From NCBI RefSeq assembly GCF_001544835.2, contig NZ_FCNX02000024.1, positions 29,109-93,108 of the forward strand: DNA of 64,000 bases, written 5' to 3'. This DNA comes from Caballeronia fortuita (lineage in GTDB: Bacteria > Pseudomonadota > Gammaproteobacteria > Burkholderiales > Burkholderiaceae). The notes under the pieces were generated by a model. The model was not told where the DNA came from. It saw only the letters and a list, made by a program, of their open reading frames with translations, and made no database searches. A program made the position numbers and the translations under genes. The first letter of the stretch is position 1; the number at the start of each line of letters is the position of its first letter. Of this stretch, positions 26,478-36,169 are shown one piece after another.

Positions 26478-29400
26478 ATGAGCCGCATTACGACGTCACA
26501 AAAAAAATGGATTCTGGCCGCGACCACGCTTTTCGCCGCGCTGGGCTTGGGCGCGGCGCTGCATCGGGCCGATGCCGCGCGCATCACGAGCGTATCGCCG
26601 CAAGGCAAGGTTGCGCAGGTGCGGCAGGTCGTCGCCAAATTCGACGAACCGATGACCGCCTTCGGCAACGCGGCCGCCGCCGCGCCCGGCAAGATCGCGT
26701 GCAGCGGCGCGGACGCATCGGCGACGGCGAACACGGGCCGCTGGATCGACGCCAAGACATGGGCCTTCGACTTCGAGCGCGATCTGCCGCCCGGCGTGCG
26801 CTGCGCGCTCGACCTCTCCGACGGTCTGAAGTCCACGGCGGGAAATGCGCTTGCCGGCCCGCGCCACTTCGCGTTCCAGACGGGCGGACCGTTCGTCACG
26901 CGCGTCATGCCGAGTTACGGCGACATCGAAGAGAATCAGGCGTTCGTGCTGCGTCTGAACGGTCCCGCGACGCAGGCGTCCGTGCTCGAACACGTCTGGT
27001 GCGAATCGAACGCGCTCGGCAATCGCATTCCGGTGCGCGCCGTCGATGACGCCACGCGCGCCGCCCTGCTCAAGCAATTCCGCCTCGAAAAAGAAAGCGA
27101 TCGCGTGCTGACGCTCGCGTGCCGGCAGACATTGCCGTCGGCCACGAAGATGCAGCTCGTGTACGGCGTGGGCGTGACGGGTCCGGGCGGTATCGCGAAC
27201 GATGTCGAAAAGCGCTTCGACTTCAACGTGCGCGAGCCTTTCACGGCGAGCTTCTCGTGCGAGCGCGAGAACGCGAAAGCGCCATGCACGCCGTTGCGCC
27301 CGCTGCGCCTGAATTTCACCGCGCCGATCAGCCGCGCCGACGCGCAGAAGTTCGTGCTGCGCGGCCCGAAGGGCAACGCCTCTCCCCGTTTCGATGCGAA
27401 CGACAAGGACGCCGAAGTCAGCAACATCGAGTTTGCCGCGCCGCTGCCCGAGCGCACCGATCTCACCATCGACGCGCCCGCGAATCTGAAAGACGTGAGC
27501 GGCCGCGCGCTCGCGAACGCCGACCTCTTTCCGCTGAAAGCCGCGACCGCCGCAATGCCGCCGCTCGCGAAGTTCTCGTCGGGCACGTTCGGCATCATCG
27601 AGCGATTCGCGGAACCCGGCATGCCCGCGATGCTGCCCGTGACGTTGCGCCACGTCGAAGCCGACCTGCATGTGCAGGGGCTCGATTCGGGCACGTCGAA
27701 GATCACGAAGCTCGAGCTCGACGCCGACGCGGACATCCGTCAATGGATGCGCACCGTCGATATGTTCGACGGCGTGTCGATGTCGCGCTCGACGATCGAA
27801 GAACGCATGCCCGCGCTGCTGAACAACGGCATCGCGCCGGTCGTCATCCCGAACAGCGACGGCACGGTGTCCGAAGATCCACAGATCGATATCCGCTCGC
27901 TGTCGCTGCTCGCAAAGCAACGCGGCGTCGAAACGCTGACGCTGCCCGCCGCAGATCCGAGGGCGCTGCGGCCGTTCGAAGTCGTCGGCATTCCGTTCCC
28001 GAAGCCCGGTTTCTATGTCGTCGAACTGAGTTCGCCCGCGCTCGGCGCGTCGCTGCTCGGCAAGAATCAGTCGATGTTCGTGCGGACTTCGGTGCTCGTC
28101 ACCAATCTCGGCGTGCACTTCAAGCAGGGACGCGAGAACAGCGTCGTGTGGGTGACGACGCTCGACAAGGGCAAGCCGGTCCCGAACGCCGACGTGCGCA
28201 TCACCGATTGCAACGGCGACGAAATCGCCACCGCCAAAACGGATGCGCAAGGCATCGCGAAGATCGGCAAGCCGCTCGTGTCCGTGCGCCGCTGCGACGA
28301 GGACAGTCTCGCGTGGGGCGGCTTCTTCGTGTCGGCGCGCGTGAACGATCCGGTCACCGGCGCGGACATGGCTTTCGCGACCTCAGACTGGAATCGCGGC
28401 ATCGAATCGTGGCGCTTCAACGTGCCGACCGACATGAGCGCAACGCGCACGACGCGCGCGCATACCGTGTTCGACCGCACGCTGCTGCGCGCGGGCGAAA
28501 CGGTGTCGATGAAGCATCTGCTGCGCGTCGAGACGCTCGGCGGCTTCGCGTTTCCGAAGAACTATCCGAGCCGCGTGACGATCCGTCACGTCGGCAGCGG
28601 ACAGACCTGGCATCTGCCGCTGCAATGGGCGGCCGATCACAGCGCCGATTCGACCTTCACCGTGCCCGTCGCGGCGAAGCTCGGCGAATACAGCGTGACG
28701 CTCGATAATGGCGCGGCTTCATCGGACGACGACGGCAACGACAACGCGGTGACGCAGTCGTACGAATCGGGCAGCTTCCGCGTCGAGGAATTCCGCCTGC
28801 CGGTGTTCAAAGGCTCGGTCACGGCGGGCGATTCGAAAACCGCCGGCCTCGTCGCGGCGCAGGAAGCGCCGGTCGCGGTGCGGCTCGAATATGTGCAAGG
28901 CGGTCCGGCATCGAATCTGCCGGTGCAGGTGTCGGCGCTCGTGCGCGATGTCGCGCCGCCCTTCGCTTCGCAATACGAAGCGTTCAGCTTCGCGCCGTAT
29001 CGCAAGCCGGCGGACGACGGCGCGAGCGCGCCCGCCGAGGACGAAGATAACGAGCAGGAGGAGCACGCGACGACGAAGCTCATCGCCGACAAACTGCGCG
29101 TCACGCTCGATCGCGATGGCGCGGGCAAGATCACGGTCAAGCCGCTGCCGGCGGTCGAAGCGCCGAAGCGCCTCGCGCTCGAAGCGAGCTTCGCCGATCC
29201 GAACGGCGAGATCCAGACGATCAGCGGCGGCACGACCTTGTGGCCCGCCGCCGTCGCGGTCGGCGTGAAGGCAGGGCATTGGGTATCGGTCGGCGGCGCG
29301 CTGCCGGTGCAGGCGATCGCGCTCGACCTGCAAGGCAAGGCGCGCGCGGGCGTATCGGTGGAGATCAAGGCCGTCGCGCGTGTAATGTCGAGCTCGAGAA

Positions 29401-32400
29401 AGCGCATGGTCGGCGGCTTCTATGCCTACGACAACCACACGGAAATCAAGGATCTCGGCACGCTTTGCAGCGGCAAGAGCGACGATCACGGCATCGTCTC
29501 GTGCGATGCGAACCTGAAGGAAGCAGGCAACGTCGATCTCATCGCGATCGCGAAAGACGGCGACGGGCGCGCGGCCAACGCGAGCACGTCGGTGTGGGTG
29601 ACGCGCGAGGACGAGTTGTGGTTCGGCGGCGAGAACACGGACCGCATCGACGTATTGCCGGAAAAGACGAGCTACGAGCCCGGCGAAACCGCGCGATTCC
29701 AGGTCCGTATGCCCTTCCGTTCGGCGACGGCGCTCATTGCGGTCGAGCGCGAGGGAATCATCGAGACGCGCGTGGCCGAGCTGAACGGCAAGGACCCGAC
29801 CGTCGAGCTGAAAGTGGATGACGCGTGGGGGCCGAACGTCTACGTGTCGGTGCTCGCGTTGCGCGGGCGCATCCGCGAGGTGCCGTGGTATTCGTTCTTC
29901 ACGTGGGGATGGAAGGCGCCGGTCGAATGGGCGCGCGCGTTCTGGTACGAAGGCCGGCAGTATCAGGCGCCGACGCCGCTCGTCGATCTGAGCAAACCCG
30001 CGTTCCGTTACGGGCTGGCGTCGATCAAGGTCGGCACTGCGTCGCACAGGCTCGCGGTGAGCGTGAGTCCGGACGCGAAGTCGTACACCGTGCGCAGCCG
30101 TGCGCACGTCAAGGTGAAGGTCGCGCTGCCCGGCGGCAAGCCCGCGCCCGCCGGGACGCAGATCGCGGTCGCTGCCGTTGACGAAGCCTTGCTCGAACTG
30201 ATGCCGAATCGAAGCTGGGACGTGCTCGACGCGATGCTGCAACAGCGCGCCTACGGCGTCGAAACCGCGACCGCGCAGATGGAGATCGTCGGGCGGCGTC
30301 ACTTCGGGCGCAAGGCGGTGCCCGCGGGCGGCGGCGGCGGGCACAGCGCGACGCGCGAACTCTTCGACACGCTGCTCTTGTGGAATCCACGCGTCACGCT
30401 CGATGCGCATGGCGAAGCCACGGTCGACGTGCCGCTGAACGACGCCCTCACGCGTTTCCGGATCGTCGCGGTGGCGGCCGTCGGCGCGGAGCGCTTCGGC
30501 ACCGGCAGCGCTTCGATCCAAAGTACCCAGGACTTGCAACTGATCTCGGGACTGCCGCCGCTCGTGCGCGTCGGCGATGCGTTCCGCGCGCAGTTCACGC
30601 TGCGCAACACGACCGCGCGGACGATGCGCGTCGTCGTCACGCCGCATGCCGGCACGCTCACGCTCGATGCGCGCACGGTCGAGATCGCGCCGGAATCGTC
30701 GCAGGAAGTGGCGTGGGATGTGACGACGCCCGATGTGCTCGGCGCACAGTCCTCCGCAGCGTTGGAGTGGAACGTGACTGCGTCCGAGCAAGCCGCGCCC
30801 AGGGCAAGCGATGCCGTCAAGCTGACGCAGAAAGTCGTCGCGGCGATTCCGGTCACCGTGCAGCAGGCGACCATCGCGCAAGTCGACGGCACGCTCACGC
30901 TGCCCGTCGCGCCGCCCGCCGACGCAATCAAGTCCGACGATGGCGCGGTGCGCGGCGGCATCGCGGTGTCCCTGCAGCCGAAGCTCGCGGACGGCCTGCC
31001 GGGCGTGCGCCGCTGGTTCGAGCGGTATCCGTACAACTGCCTCGAACAGCAGACCTCGCGCGCGCTCGGCCTGATGGACGCGGCGCAATGGCAAGGCGTG
31101 CTCGCGAGAATGCCGTCCTACCTTGACCGCGACGGCCTTGCGAACTACTTTCCGCCCGCCGACGACGAGCGCCCGACCGGCAGCCCCGCGCTCACCGCGT
31201 ATCTGCTCGCCGTCACCGACGAAGCCGCGAAGCAGGATCGCCGGTTCGCCCTGCCCGTCGATCTGCGCAACCAGATGGCGGCGGGTCTCGCGAATTTCGT
31301 CGACGGCAGGATCGAGCGCAAGTTCTGGGCGCCGCGCAACGATCTCGACGTGACGAAGCTCGCCGCGATCGAAGCGCTGTCGCGCTACGGGATCGCGCAG
31401 CCGCGCATGCTCGACTCGATCACGGTCGCGCCGGATCAATGGCCGACGTCCGCCGTGCTCGACTACTACGCGATCCTCTCGCGTGCCGACGGCATTCCGA
31501 ATCGCGACGAAAAGCGCGCGCAGGCCGAGCAGATCATCCGCGCGCGCCTGACGTATCAGGGCACGCGCCTCACCTTCTCCACCGAACGCGACGACGATCT
31601 CTGGTGGCTCATGACCGGCGCCGAAACGAACGCCGCGCGCACCGCGCTCCTCTTCGCCGATGCGCCCGGCTGGAAGGACGAGATGCCGCGCGTCGTCGCG
31701 GGCCTGCTTGCGTTGCAGAAGAACGGCGCCTGGCATACGACGACCGCCAATCTGTGGGGCGCGCTCGCGGTCGGCCGGTTCTCGCGGCTCTTCGAGAGCA
31801 CGCCGGTCACGGGCCATACGTCGATTCAGCTCGGTGCGGCTACGCAAAGCGTCGACTGGAACGCGGCACCTGCACCAGCACTCGCATCGGCCACGCCTGC
31901 GACGAAAAGCGCGAACGCGCGCAGCGTGGTGCTGCCGTGGAGCGCCGGTTCGCTCGCGCTCACGCAAGACGGCACCGGCAAGCCGTGGGCGACGATCGAA
32001 AGCCTCGCGGCCGTCGCGCTGAAGGCGCCGTTCGCGGCGGGCTATCGCATCGCGAAGACGGTCACGCCGGTCGATCCGGCCGTCAAGGGCGTGCTCTCGC
32101 GCGGCGACATCGTGCGCGTGCATCTCGACATCGACGCGCAAAGCGACATGACGTGGGTCGTCGTCAACGATCCGATCCCCGCGGGCGCGACGATCCTCGG
32201 CTCCGGCCTCGGCCGCGATTCGGAAGCGGCGACGCAAGGCGAAAAGCAGGATCGCGGTGCGTGGCCGGCGTTCGTGGAGCGCGGCTTCGACGGCTATCGC
32301 GCGTATTACGACTATCTGCCGAAAGGCAAGCTGAGCGTCGAATACACGATGCGCGTGAACAATTCCGGCACCTTCGGCCTGCCGCCGACGCGCGTCGAAG

Positions 32401-32474
32401 CGCTTTACGCGCCTTCGTCGTTCGGCGCGTCGCCGAATGCGCCGGTCGTCGTCAAGCCGCTCGCCGCGAAGTGA
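26478..32474 (+). CDS. Bacterial alpha-2-macroglobulin with thioester (YfhM-like)
   Basis: A giant periplasmic protease trap of 1998 residues. It has a signal-like N-terminal hydrophobic segment (about 10-29) ending at the ADA motif, many macroglobulin-like beta domains, the bait region probably near 1300-1360, and the thioester motif CLEQ at Cys1521, which would covalently trap an attacking protease. E. coli YfhM (ECAM) is a lipoprotein; here no lipobox Cys is seen, so the protein may be soluble or held by its uncleaved signal. It is followed 4 bases later by pbpC, the usual partner in repair of damaged cell wall. Confidence 0.92.
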   Translation: MSRITTSQKKWILAATTLFAALGLGAALHRADAARITSVSPQGKVAQVRQVVAKFDEPMTAFGNAAAAAPGKIACSGADASATANTGRWIDAKTWAFDFERDLPPGVRCALDLSDGLKSTAGNALAGPRHFAFQTGGPFVTRVMPSYGDIEENQAFVLRLNGPATQASVLEHVWCESNALGNRIPVRAVDDATRAALLKQFRLEKESDRVLTLACRQTLPSATKMQLVYGVGVTGPGGIANDVEKRFDFNVREPFTASFSCERENAKAPCTPLRPLRLNFTAPISRADAQKFVLRGPKGNASPRFDANDKDAEVSNIEFAAPLPERTDLTIDAPANLKDVSGRALANADLFPLKAATAAMPPLAKFSSGTFGIIERFAEPGMPAMLPVTLRHVEADLHVQGLDSGTSKITKLELDADADIRQWMRTVDMFDGVSMSRSTIEERMPALLNNGIAPVVIPNSDGTVSEDPQIDIRSLSLLAKQRGVETLTLPAADPRALRPFEVVGIPFPKPGFYVVELSSPALGASLLGKNQSMFVRTSVLVTNLGVHFKQGRENSVVWVTTLDKGKPVPNADVRITDCNGDEIATAKTDAQGIAKIGKPLVSVRRCDEDSLAWGGFFVSARVNDPVTGADMAFATSDWNRGIESWRFNVPTDMSATRTTRAHTVFDRTLLRAGETVSMKHLLRVETLGGFAFPKNYPSRVTIRHVGSGQTWHLPLQWAADHSADSTFTVPVAAKLGEYSVTLDNGAASSDDDGNDNAVTQSYESGSFRVEEFRLPVFKGSVTAGDSKTAGLVAAQEAPVAVRLEYVQGGPASNLPVQVSALVRDVAPPFASQYEAFSFAPYRKPADDGASAPAEDEDNEQEEHATTKLIADKLRVTLDRDGAGKITVKPLPAVEAPKRLALEASFADPNGEIQTISGGTTLWPAAVAVGVKAGHWVSVGGALPVQAIALDLQGKARAGVSVEIKAVARVMSSSRKRMVGGFYAYDNHTEIKDLGTLCSGKSDDHGIVSCDANLKEAGNVDLIAIAKDGDGRAANASTSVWVTREDELWFGGENTDRIDVLPEKTSYEPGETARFQVRMPFRSATALIAVEREGIIETRVAELNGKDPTVELKVDDAWGPNVYVSVLALRGRIREVPWYSFFTWGWKAPVEWARAFWYEGRQYQAPTPLVDLSKPAFRYGLASIKVGTASHRLAVSVSPDAKSYTVRSRAHVKVKVALPGGKPAPAGTQIAVAAVDEALLELMPNRSWDVLDAMLQQRAYGVETATAQMEIVGRRHFGRKAVPAGGGGGHSATRELFDTLLLWNPRVTLDAHGEATVDVPLNDALTRFRIVAVAAVGAERFGTGSASIQSTQDLQLISGLPPLVRVGDAFRAQFTLRNTTARTMRVVVTPHAGTLTLDARTVEIAPESSQEVAWDVTTPDVLGAQSSAALEWNVTASEQAAPRASDAVKLTQKVVAAIPVTVQQATIAQVDGTLTLPVAPPADAIKSDDGAVRGGIAVSLQPKLADGLPGVRRWFERYPYNCLEQQTSRALGLMDAAQWQGVLARMPSYLDRDGLANYFPPADDERPTGSPALTAYLLAVTDEAAKQDRRFALPVDLRNQMAAGLANFVDGRIERKFWAPRNDLDVTKLAAIEALSRYGIAQPRMLDSITVAPDQWPTSAVLDYYAILSRADGIPNRDEKRAQAEQIIRARLTYQGTRLTFSTERDDDLWWLMTGAETNAARTALLFADAPGWKDEMPRVVAGLLALQKNGAWHTTTANLWGALAVGRFSRLFESTPVTGHTSIQLGAATQSVDWNAAPAPALASATPATKSANARSVVLPWSAGSLALTQDGTGKPWATIESLAAVALKAPFAAGYRIAKTVTPVDPAVKGVLSRGDIVRVHLDIDAQSDMTWVVVNDPIPAGATILGSGLGRDSEAATQGEKQDRGAWPAFVERGFDGYRAYYDYLPKGKLSVEYTMRVNNSGTFGLPPTRVEALYAPSSFGASPNAPVVVKPLAAK

Positions 32475-32478
32475 TGCG

Positions 32479-34692
32479 ATGAAACGCGCCGCCGTTCTCG
32501 TCATCGCATGCGTTCTGTCGATGCCGGCGCACGCGCAGCCGGGCTTCGACGACGTGCGCGCGCAATGGCGCAGCTCCGACTGGGTGCTGCTCTCGCGCGA
32601 CGGCGAGCCGCTGGCGCGCACGCGCATCGACAAGCGCGCGCGGCGCGGCGACTGGATCGCGCTCGCGGATGTGTCGCCGGCGTTGCGCGAGGCGATCGTC
32701 GTGTCGGAGGACAAGCGCTTCTACGCACACGCGGGCGTCGACTGGCGCGGCGCGGCGGCGGCGGCCTGGGGCAACCTGTGGAACACGCGCACGCGCGGCG
32801 CATCGACGGTGACGATGCAGCTCACCGGCCTTATCGACGATGACGGCAAGCCGAACGGCCGCCGCTCCATCGGCGAAAAGGCGCAGCAGACGATCGGCGC
32901 GCTGTGGCTCGAACGAAGCTGGCGCAAGGATCAGATTCTCGAGGCGTATCTGAATCTCGTGCCATTTCGCGGCGAGATCGTCGGTTTGTCCGCGCTGTCG
33001 CAGACGATGTTCGGCAAGGCGCCGTCCGGTCTCGACGAACGCGAGGCCGCGCTCGCCGCCGCGCTCGTGCGCGCGCCGAATGCGCCGTACGCGAAAGTCG
33101 CCGCGCGCGCCTGCGTGATCCTGCGGGACATGCGGGCGCTGCATGCCGACGCGCGCTCCGCCGATCCGTGCGTCAATCTCGACAGCTACGTGCAGCTCGC
33201 GCTCACCCGCACGGCCGCAGTACCCGCCGTGGCCCAGGGCGACGACGCGCTCGCGCCGCATCTCGCGCGACGCATCGCGGGCGAAGTGCATCCGGCGGCA
33301 GGCGCGCGCGTGCGCTCGACGCTCGACGCGCGGCTACAGCGCTTCACGCGCGACACGCTCGCCCGCACGCTGGCGGAACTGAACGCGCGCGCGCATCCGC
33401 GCAACGTGCACGACGCGGCGGCCATCGTGATCGACAACGCTTCCGGCGACGTGCTCGCGTGGGTCGGCTCGGCGGGCGGTTTGTCGAACGCGCCGGAAGT
33501 CGACGCCGTGCTCGCCGCGCGTCAGGCCGGCTCGACGCTCAAGCCTTTCCTGTATGCGCAGGCCATCGACGAAAGGCGCGTCACCGCCGCCACGCTGCTC
33601 GACGATGCGCCGCTCGATCTCGCGACCGGCGGCGGCCTCTACATTCCGCAGAACTACGATCACGACTTCAAGGGCTGGGTGAGCGTGCGCACGGCGCTCG
33701 GCTCGTCGCTGAACGTGCCGGCAGTGCGAACGCTCGTGATGGTGACGCCGCATCGTTTCGCGAAAACGCTCGTCGCGCTCGGCCTGCCTCTGTCGCAAGC
33801 GGGCGATTACTACGGCTTCAGCCTCGCGCTCGGCAGCGCCGACGTCACGCTGGCGTCGCTCGCCAATGCGTATCGCGCGCTCGCGAACGGCGGCATCGCG
33901 AAACCGCTTTTCGATATCGCGGACCATAGGCCGGCGCCGGCGGGCACGCGCGTCTTCAGCCCGGAAGCGAGCTTCATCGTCACCGATATCCTCGCCGACA
34001 ATAACGCCCGCACGCGCACCTTCGGCTTCGACAGCGTGCTCGCCACGCGCACCTTCAGCGCGGTGAAAACCGGCACGAGCAAGGACATGCGCGACAACTG
34101 GGCGGCCGGTTTCACGTCGCGGTACACCGTGGCCGTCTGGGTCGGCAACGCGGACGGCGCGCCGATGTGGGACGTTTCAGGCGTGACGGGCGCGGCGCCT
34201 GCATGGAACGCGATCGTCAACTATCTGAACCGGCGGTCGGATAGCCGTGCCCCGCACGCGCCGCCGGGCGTCGTGACGACGCGCGTCACGTATCAGGACG
34301 ACCTCGAACCCGCGCGCGACGAATGGTTCGTGCGCGGCACGCAGATGAGCGCCGTCGGCCTGACGGCGAACGCGGCGCGGTCGACGGGCGGCGTGACCAC
34401 CGGCGCGCAATCGGCACGCATCGGCGCGCCCACGAACGGCACGATCTTCGCGCTCGACCCGGACATTCCGCCCGCGCGCCAGCGCGTGTGGTTCGAGCGC
34501 GCGGGCAGCGGCGCGCCTCTTGCGTGGCGGCTCGACGGCAAGCCTTACGGTCATGACGCCCGCGCGGCGTGGCTGCCGTGGCCGGGCCGGCACGTGCTCC
34601 AACTCGTCGATGCGAACGGCGGCGTCGTCGATCAAGTCGGCTTCGAAGTTCGCGGCGCCTTCGCGAAACCGACAGCGCGCGCGGCGAAGTGA
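32479..34692 (+). CDS. pbpC: Penicillin-binding protein 1C
   Basis: Bifunctional class A PBP of 737 residues, usually found beside alpha-2-macroglobulin. It has a signal or membrane anchor (1-19), a GT51 glycosyltransferase domain (catalytic Glu77 in EDKRFYAH), and a transpeptidase domain with SxxK at Ser352 (STLK), SxN (SSLN) and KTG at 530-532. A PBP1C-specific C-terminal domain follows (about 600-737). It polymerises and cross-links peptidoglycan; in E. coli the transpeptidase role is unclear. The ATG at 32479 sits 4 bases after the A2M stop. Confidence 0.94.
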   Translation: MKRAAVLVIACVLSMPAHAQPGFDDVRAQWRSSDWVLLSRDGEPLARTRIDKRARRGDWIALADVSPALREAIVVSEDKRFYAHAGVDWRGAAAAAWGNLWNTRTRGASTVTMQLTGLIDDDGKPNGRRSIGEKAQQTIGALWLERSWRKDQILEAYLNLVPFRGEIVGLSALSQTMFGKAPSGLDEREAALAAALVRAPNAPYAKVAARACVILRDMRALHADARSADPCVNLDSYVQLALTRTAAVPAVAQGDDALAPHLARRIAGEVHPAAGARVRSTLDARLQRFTRDTLARTLAELNARAHPRNVHDAAAIVIDNASGDVLAWVGSAGGLSNAPEVDAVLAARQAGSTLKPFLYAQAIDERRVTAATLLDDAPLDLATGGGLYIPQNYDHDFKGWVSVRTALGSSLNVPAVRTLVMVTPHRFAKTLVALGLPLSQAGDYYGFSLALGSADVTLASLANAYRALANGGIAKPLFDIADHRPAPAGTRVFSPEASFIVTDILADNNARTRTFGFDSVLATRTFSAVKTGTSKDMRDNWAAGFTSRYTVAVWVGNADGAPMWDVSGVTGAAPAWNAIVNYLNRRSDSRAPHAPPGVVTTRVTYQDDLEPARDEWFVRGTQMSAVGLTANAARSTGGVTTGAQSARIGAPTNGTIFALDPDIPPARQRVWFERAGSGAPLAWRLDGKPYGHDARAAWLPWPGRHVLQLVDANGGVVDQVGFEVRGAFAKPTARAAK

Positions 34693-34898
34693 CGCGCGAT
34701 CGGCAACGCGAAACGCAACGTCATCCATCCGGCGTTTCGCAACGTTAAAGATTGTGCGTGAGCGGAGTGCGCGCGGCGGGGTCGTGCACAATGCGAGCGC
34801 CATCGTCCGGGACGGGTTTTTGCCCTATCCTTAACGGCATCTTCCCGTCCGGCCCGAACTTATCGATTCTTCCTTTCTCTCAAGCCTGGAGTGCCGTC

Positions 34899-35492
34899 AT
34901 GCTGAAAAAGCTGCTGATGCTGTGCCTAGCGTTCATGTTGTCGATGGGTGCGGCTTTCGCCGCGGTCGATGTCAACACAGCCGATCAGGCTGCACTGGAA
35001 TCGGTGAAGGGTCTCGGGCCGGTGAAGTCGAAGGCGATCATCGACGAGCGCACGAAGAACGGTCCGTACAAGGACGCCGACGATCTCGCGACCCGCGTCA
35101 AGGGTCTCGGCACGAAGTCGGTGAGCAATCTGGAGCAGAACGGCCTGACGATCGGCGGATCGTCGCTGCCGCCGACGGGCAAGACGTCGAAGCCCGCCAC
35201 ATCGTCGACACAAGGCGGCAGCGCCGCGCCGAATTCGACGGTGAAGTCGTCGACCGCCGCGACCGCTGCGACATCGCCCGCGGCCACGACCGCGCAGACG
35301 CCTGCCGCCACGCCCGCCGCGGCCGCGTCGACTACCAAAGCGTCGAAGAAGTCGAAAAAGGAAGCCGCTACTGCGACGGCGGCTTCGGCAGCGAGCGCTT
35401 CGGGCCCGTCCGCCGCGAGCGAGTCGAAGCCCGCCAAATCGAAACGCAGCAAAAAAGACAAGGCCGCCAGCGCCGCGGCGGTCAGTCAGTGA
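34899..35492 (+). CDS. Secreted helix-hairpin-helix protein with low-complexity basic tail
   Basis: A 197-residue exported protein. Signal peptide 1-21 (MLKKLLMLCLAFMLSMGAAFA) is followed by a ComEA-type HhH repeat (VDVNTADQAALESVKGLGPVKSKAIIDERTKNGPYKDADDL, about 22-65) that binds DNA backbone without sequence preference. From about 85 on, the chain is Ala/Ser/Thr with Lys-rich patches (KASKKSKKEA, KSKRSKKDKA) and no fold, which would also suit DNA or cell-surface polyanion binding. GGAG precedes the ATG at 34899. A role in DNA uptake is possible, but the tail is not part of ComEA. No other competence gene is near. Confidence 0.82.
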   Translation: MLKKLLMLCLAFMLSMGAAFAAVDVNTADQAALESVKGLGPVKSKAIIDERTKNGPYKDADDLATRVKGLGTKSVSNLEQNGLTIGGSSLPPTGKTSKPATSSTQGGSAAPNSTVKSSTAATAATSPAATTAQTPAATPAAAASTTKASKKSKKEAATATAASAASASGPSAASESKPAKSKRSKKDKAASAAAVSQ

Positions 35493-35640
35493 TTCTTCGG
35501 GGAACCTTGCCGAAGGGAAATTGCCTTCGTATGACTATCGTTGAACGGCCGCTCGCGGCCGATGCTCGCGCCGAAAAGTCCGGTTATCCGAACCGCGGCG
35601 CGAGCGAATCCACCCCGCAACCTCTCGTAGTGAGACTGCC

Positions 35641-36102
35641 ATGAGCCTAATCGATATCCTCGCCTCCACCCTCGGCAATTCGTCGCAACAACCCGGCGGC
35701 CAGCCTGCCCAGTCGGGCCAGGCCGCGCTGATCGCGGCGGCGCTCGCATTCGTCAACAGCCAGCCGGGCGGCCTGATGGGCCTGATCCAGCGCTTCCAGC
35801 AGCATGGCGCGGGCGATGTCGTCCAGTCGTGGATCGGCACCGGCGAGAACAAGCCGATCAGCCCCGACACGCTCACGAACGTCCTCGGCCACGACAACGT
35901 CGGCGCGCTCGCGCAGAAGGCCGGCGTTTCCGGCGATCAGCTTTCGGGGATGCTCGCGGCGGTGCTGCCGCATATCGTCGATCGCGCGACGCCGAACGGC
36001 CAGGTGCCGGCCGAAGGCCAGCTCGATCTGACCGGCGTGCTGGGCTCGCTCGGCGGCCTCGCGGGCCTTTTCGGCAAGAGCGAGGAGCCGAAGCAGGGTT
36101 GA
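35641..36102 (+). CDS. YidB-like DUF937 protein
   Basis: A 153-residue soluble protein with the YidB/DUF937 pattern: AFVNSQPGGLMGLIQRFQQHGAGDVVQSWIGTGENKPISPDTLTNVLG and LSGMLAAVLPHIVDRATPNGQVP. Family members are abundant in stationary phase but have no defined activity. The ATG at 35641 comes after a short leader without a strong ribosome site, though the start matches the family. A terminator follows before hipA, which reads the other way. Confidence 0.85.
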   Translation: MSLIDILASTLGNSSQQPGGQPAQSGQAALIAAALAFVNSQPGGLMGLIQRFQQHGAGDVVQSWIGTGENKPISPDTLTNVLGHDNVGALAQKAGVSGDQLSGMLAAVLPHIVDRATPNGQVPAEGQLDLTGVLGSLGGLAGLFGKSEEPKQG

Positions 36103-36127
36103 GCTTTTTCCAGGCTTTGCCTTGCTG

Positions 36128-36165
36128 GAAAGCCCCAACCGGTGCGAAACCGGGCGGGGCTTTTG
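36128..36165. terminator. Terminator between yidB-like gene and hipA (convergent)
   Basis: AAAGCCCC (36129-36136) pairs with GGGGCTTTT (near 36156-36164), with an imperfect inner pairing CCGGT/ACCGG. T-runs occur on both sides, so it may act in both directions. Confidence 0.65.
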
Positions 36166-36169
36166 CGTT

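Noticed and set aside
28719..32714. Very long open frame (over 1300 codons) on the minus strand opposite the alpha-2-macroglobulin gene
   Set aside because: The encoded chain is Arg/His-rich and repetitive with no domain, as expected for the antisense of a high-GC gene. The plus-strand protein has recognisable domains and a CLEQ thioester.
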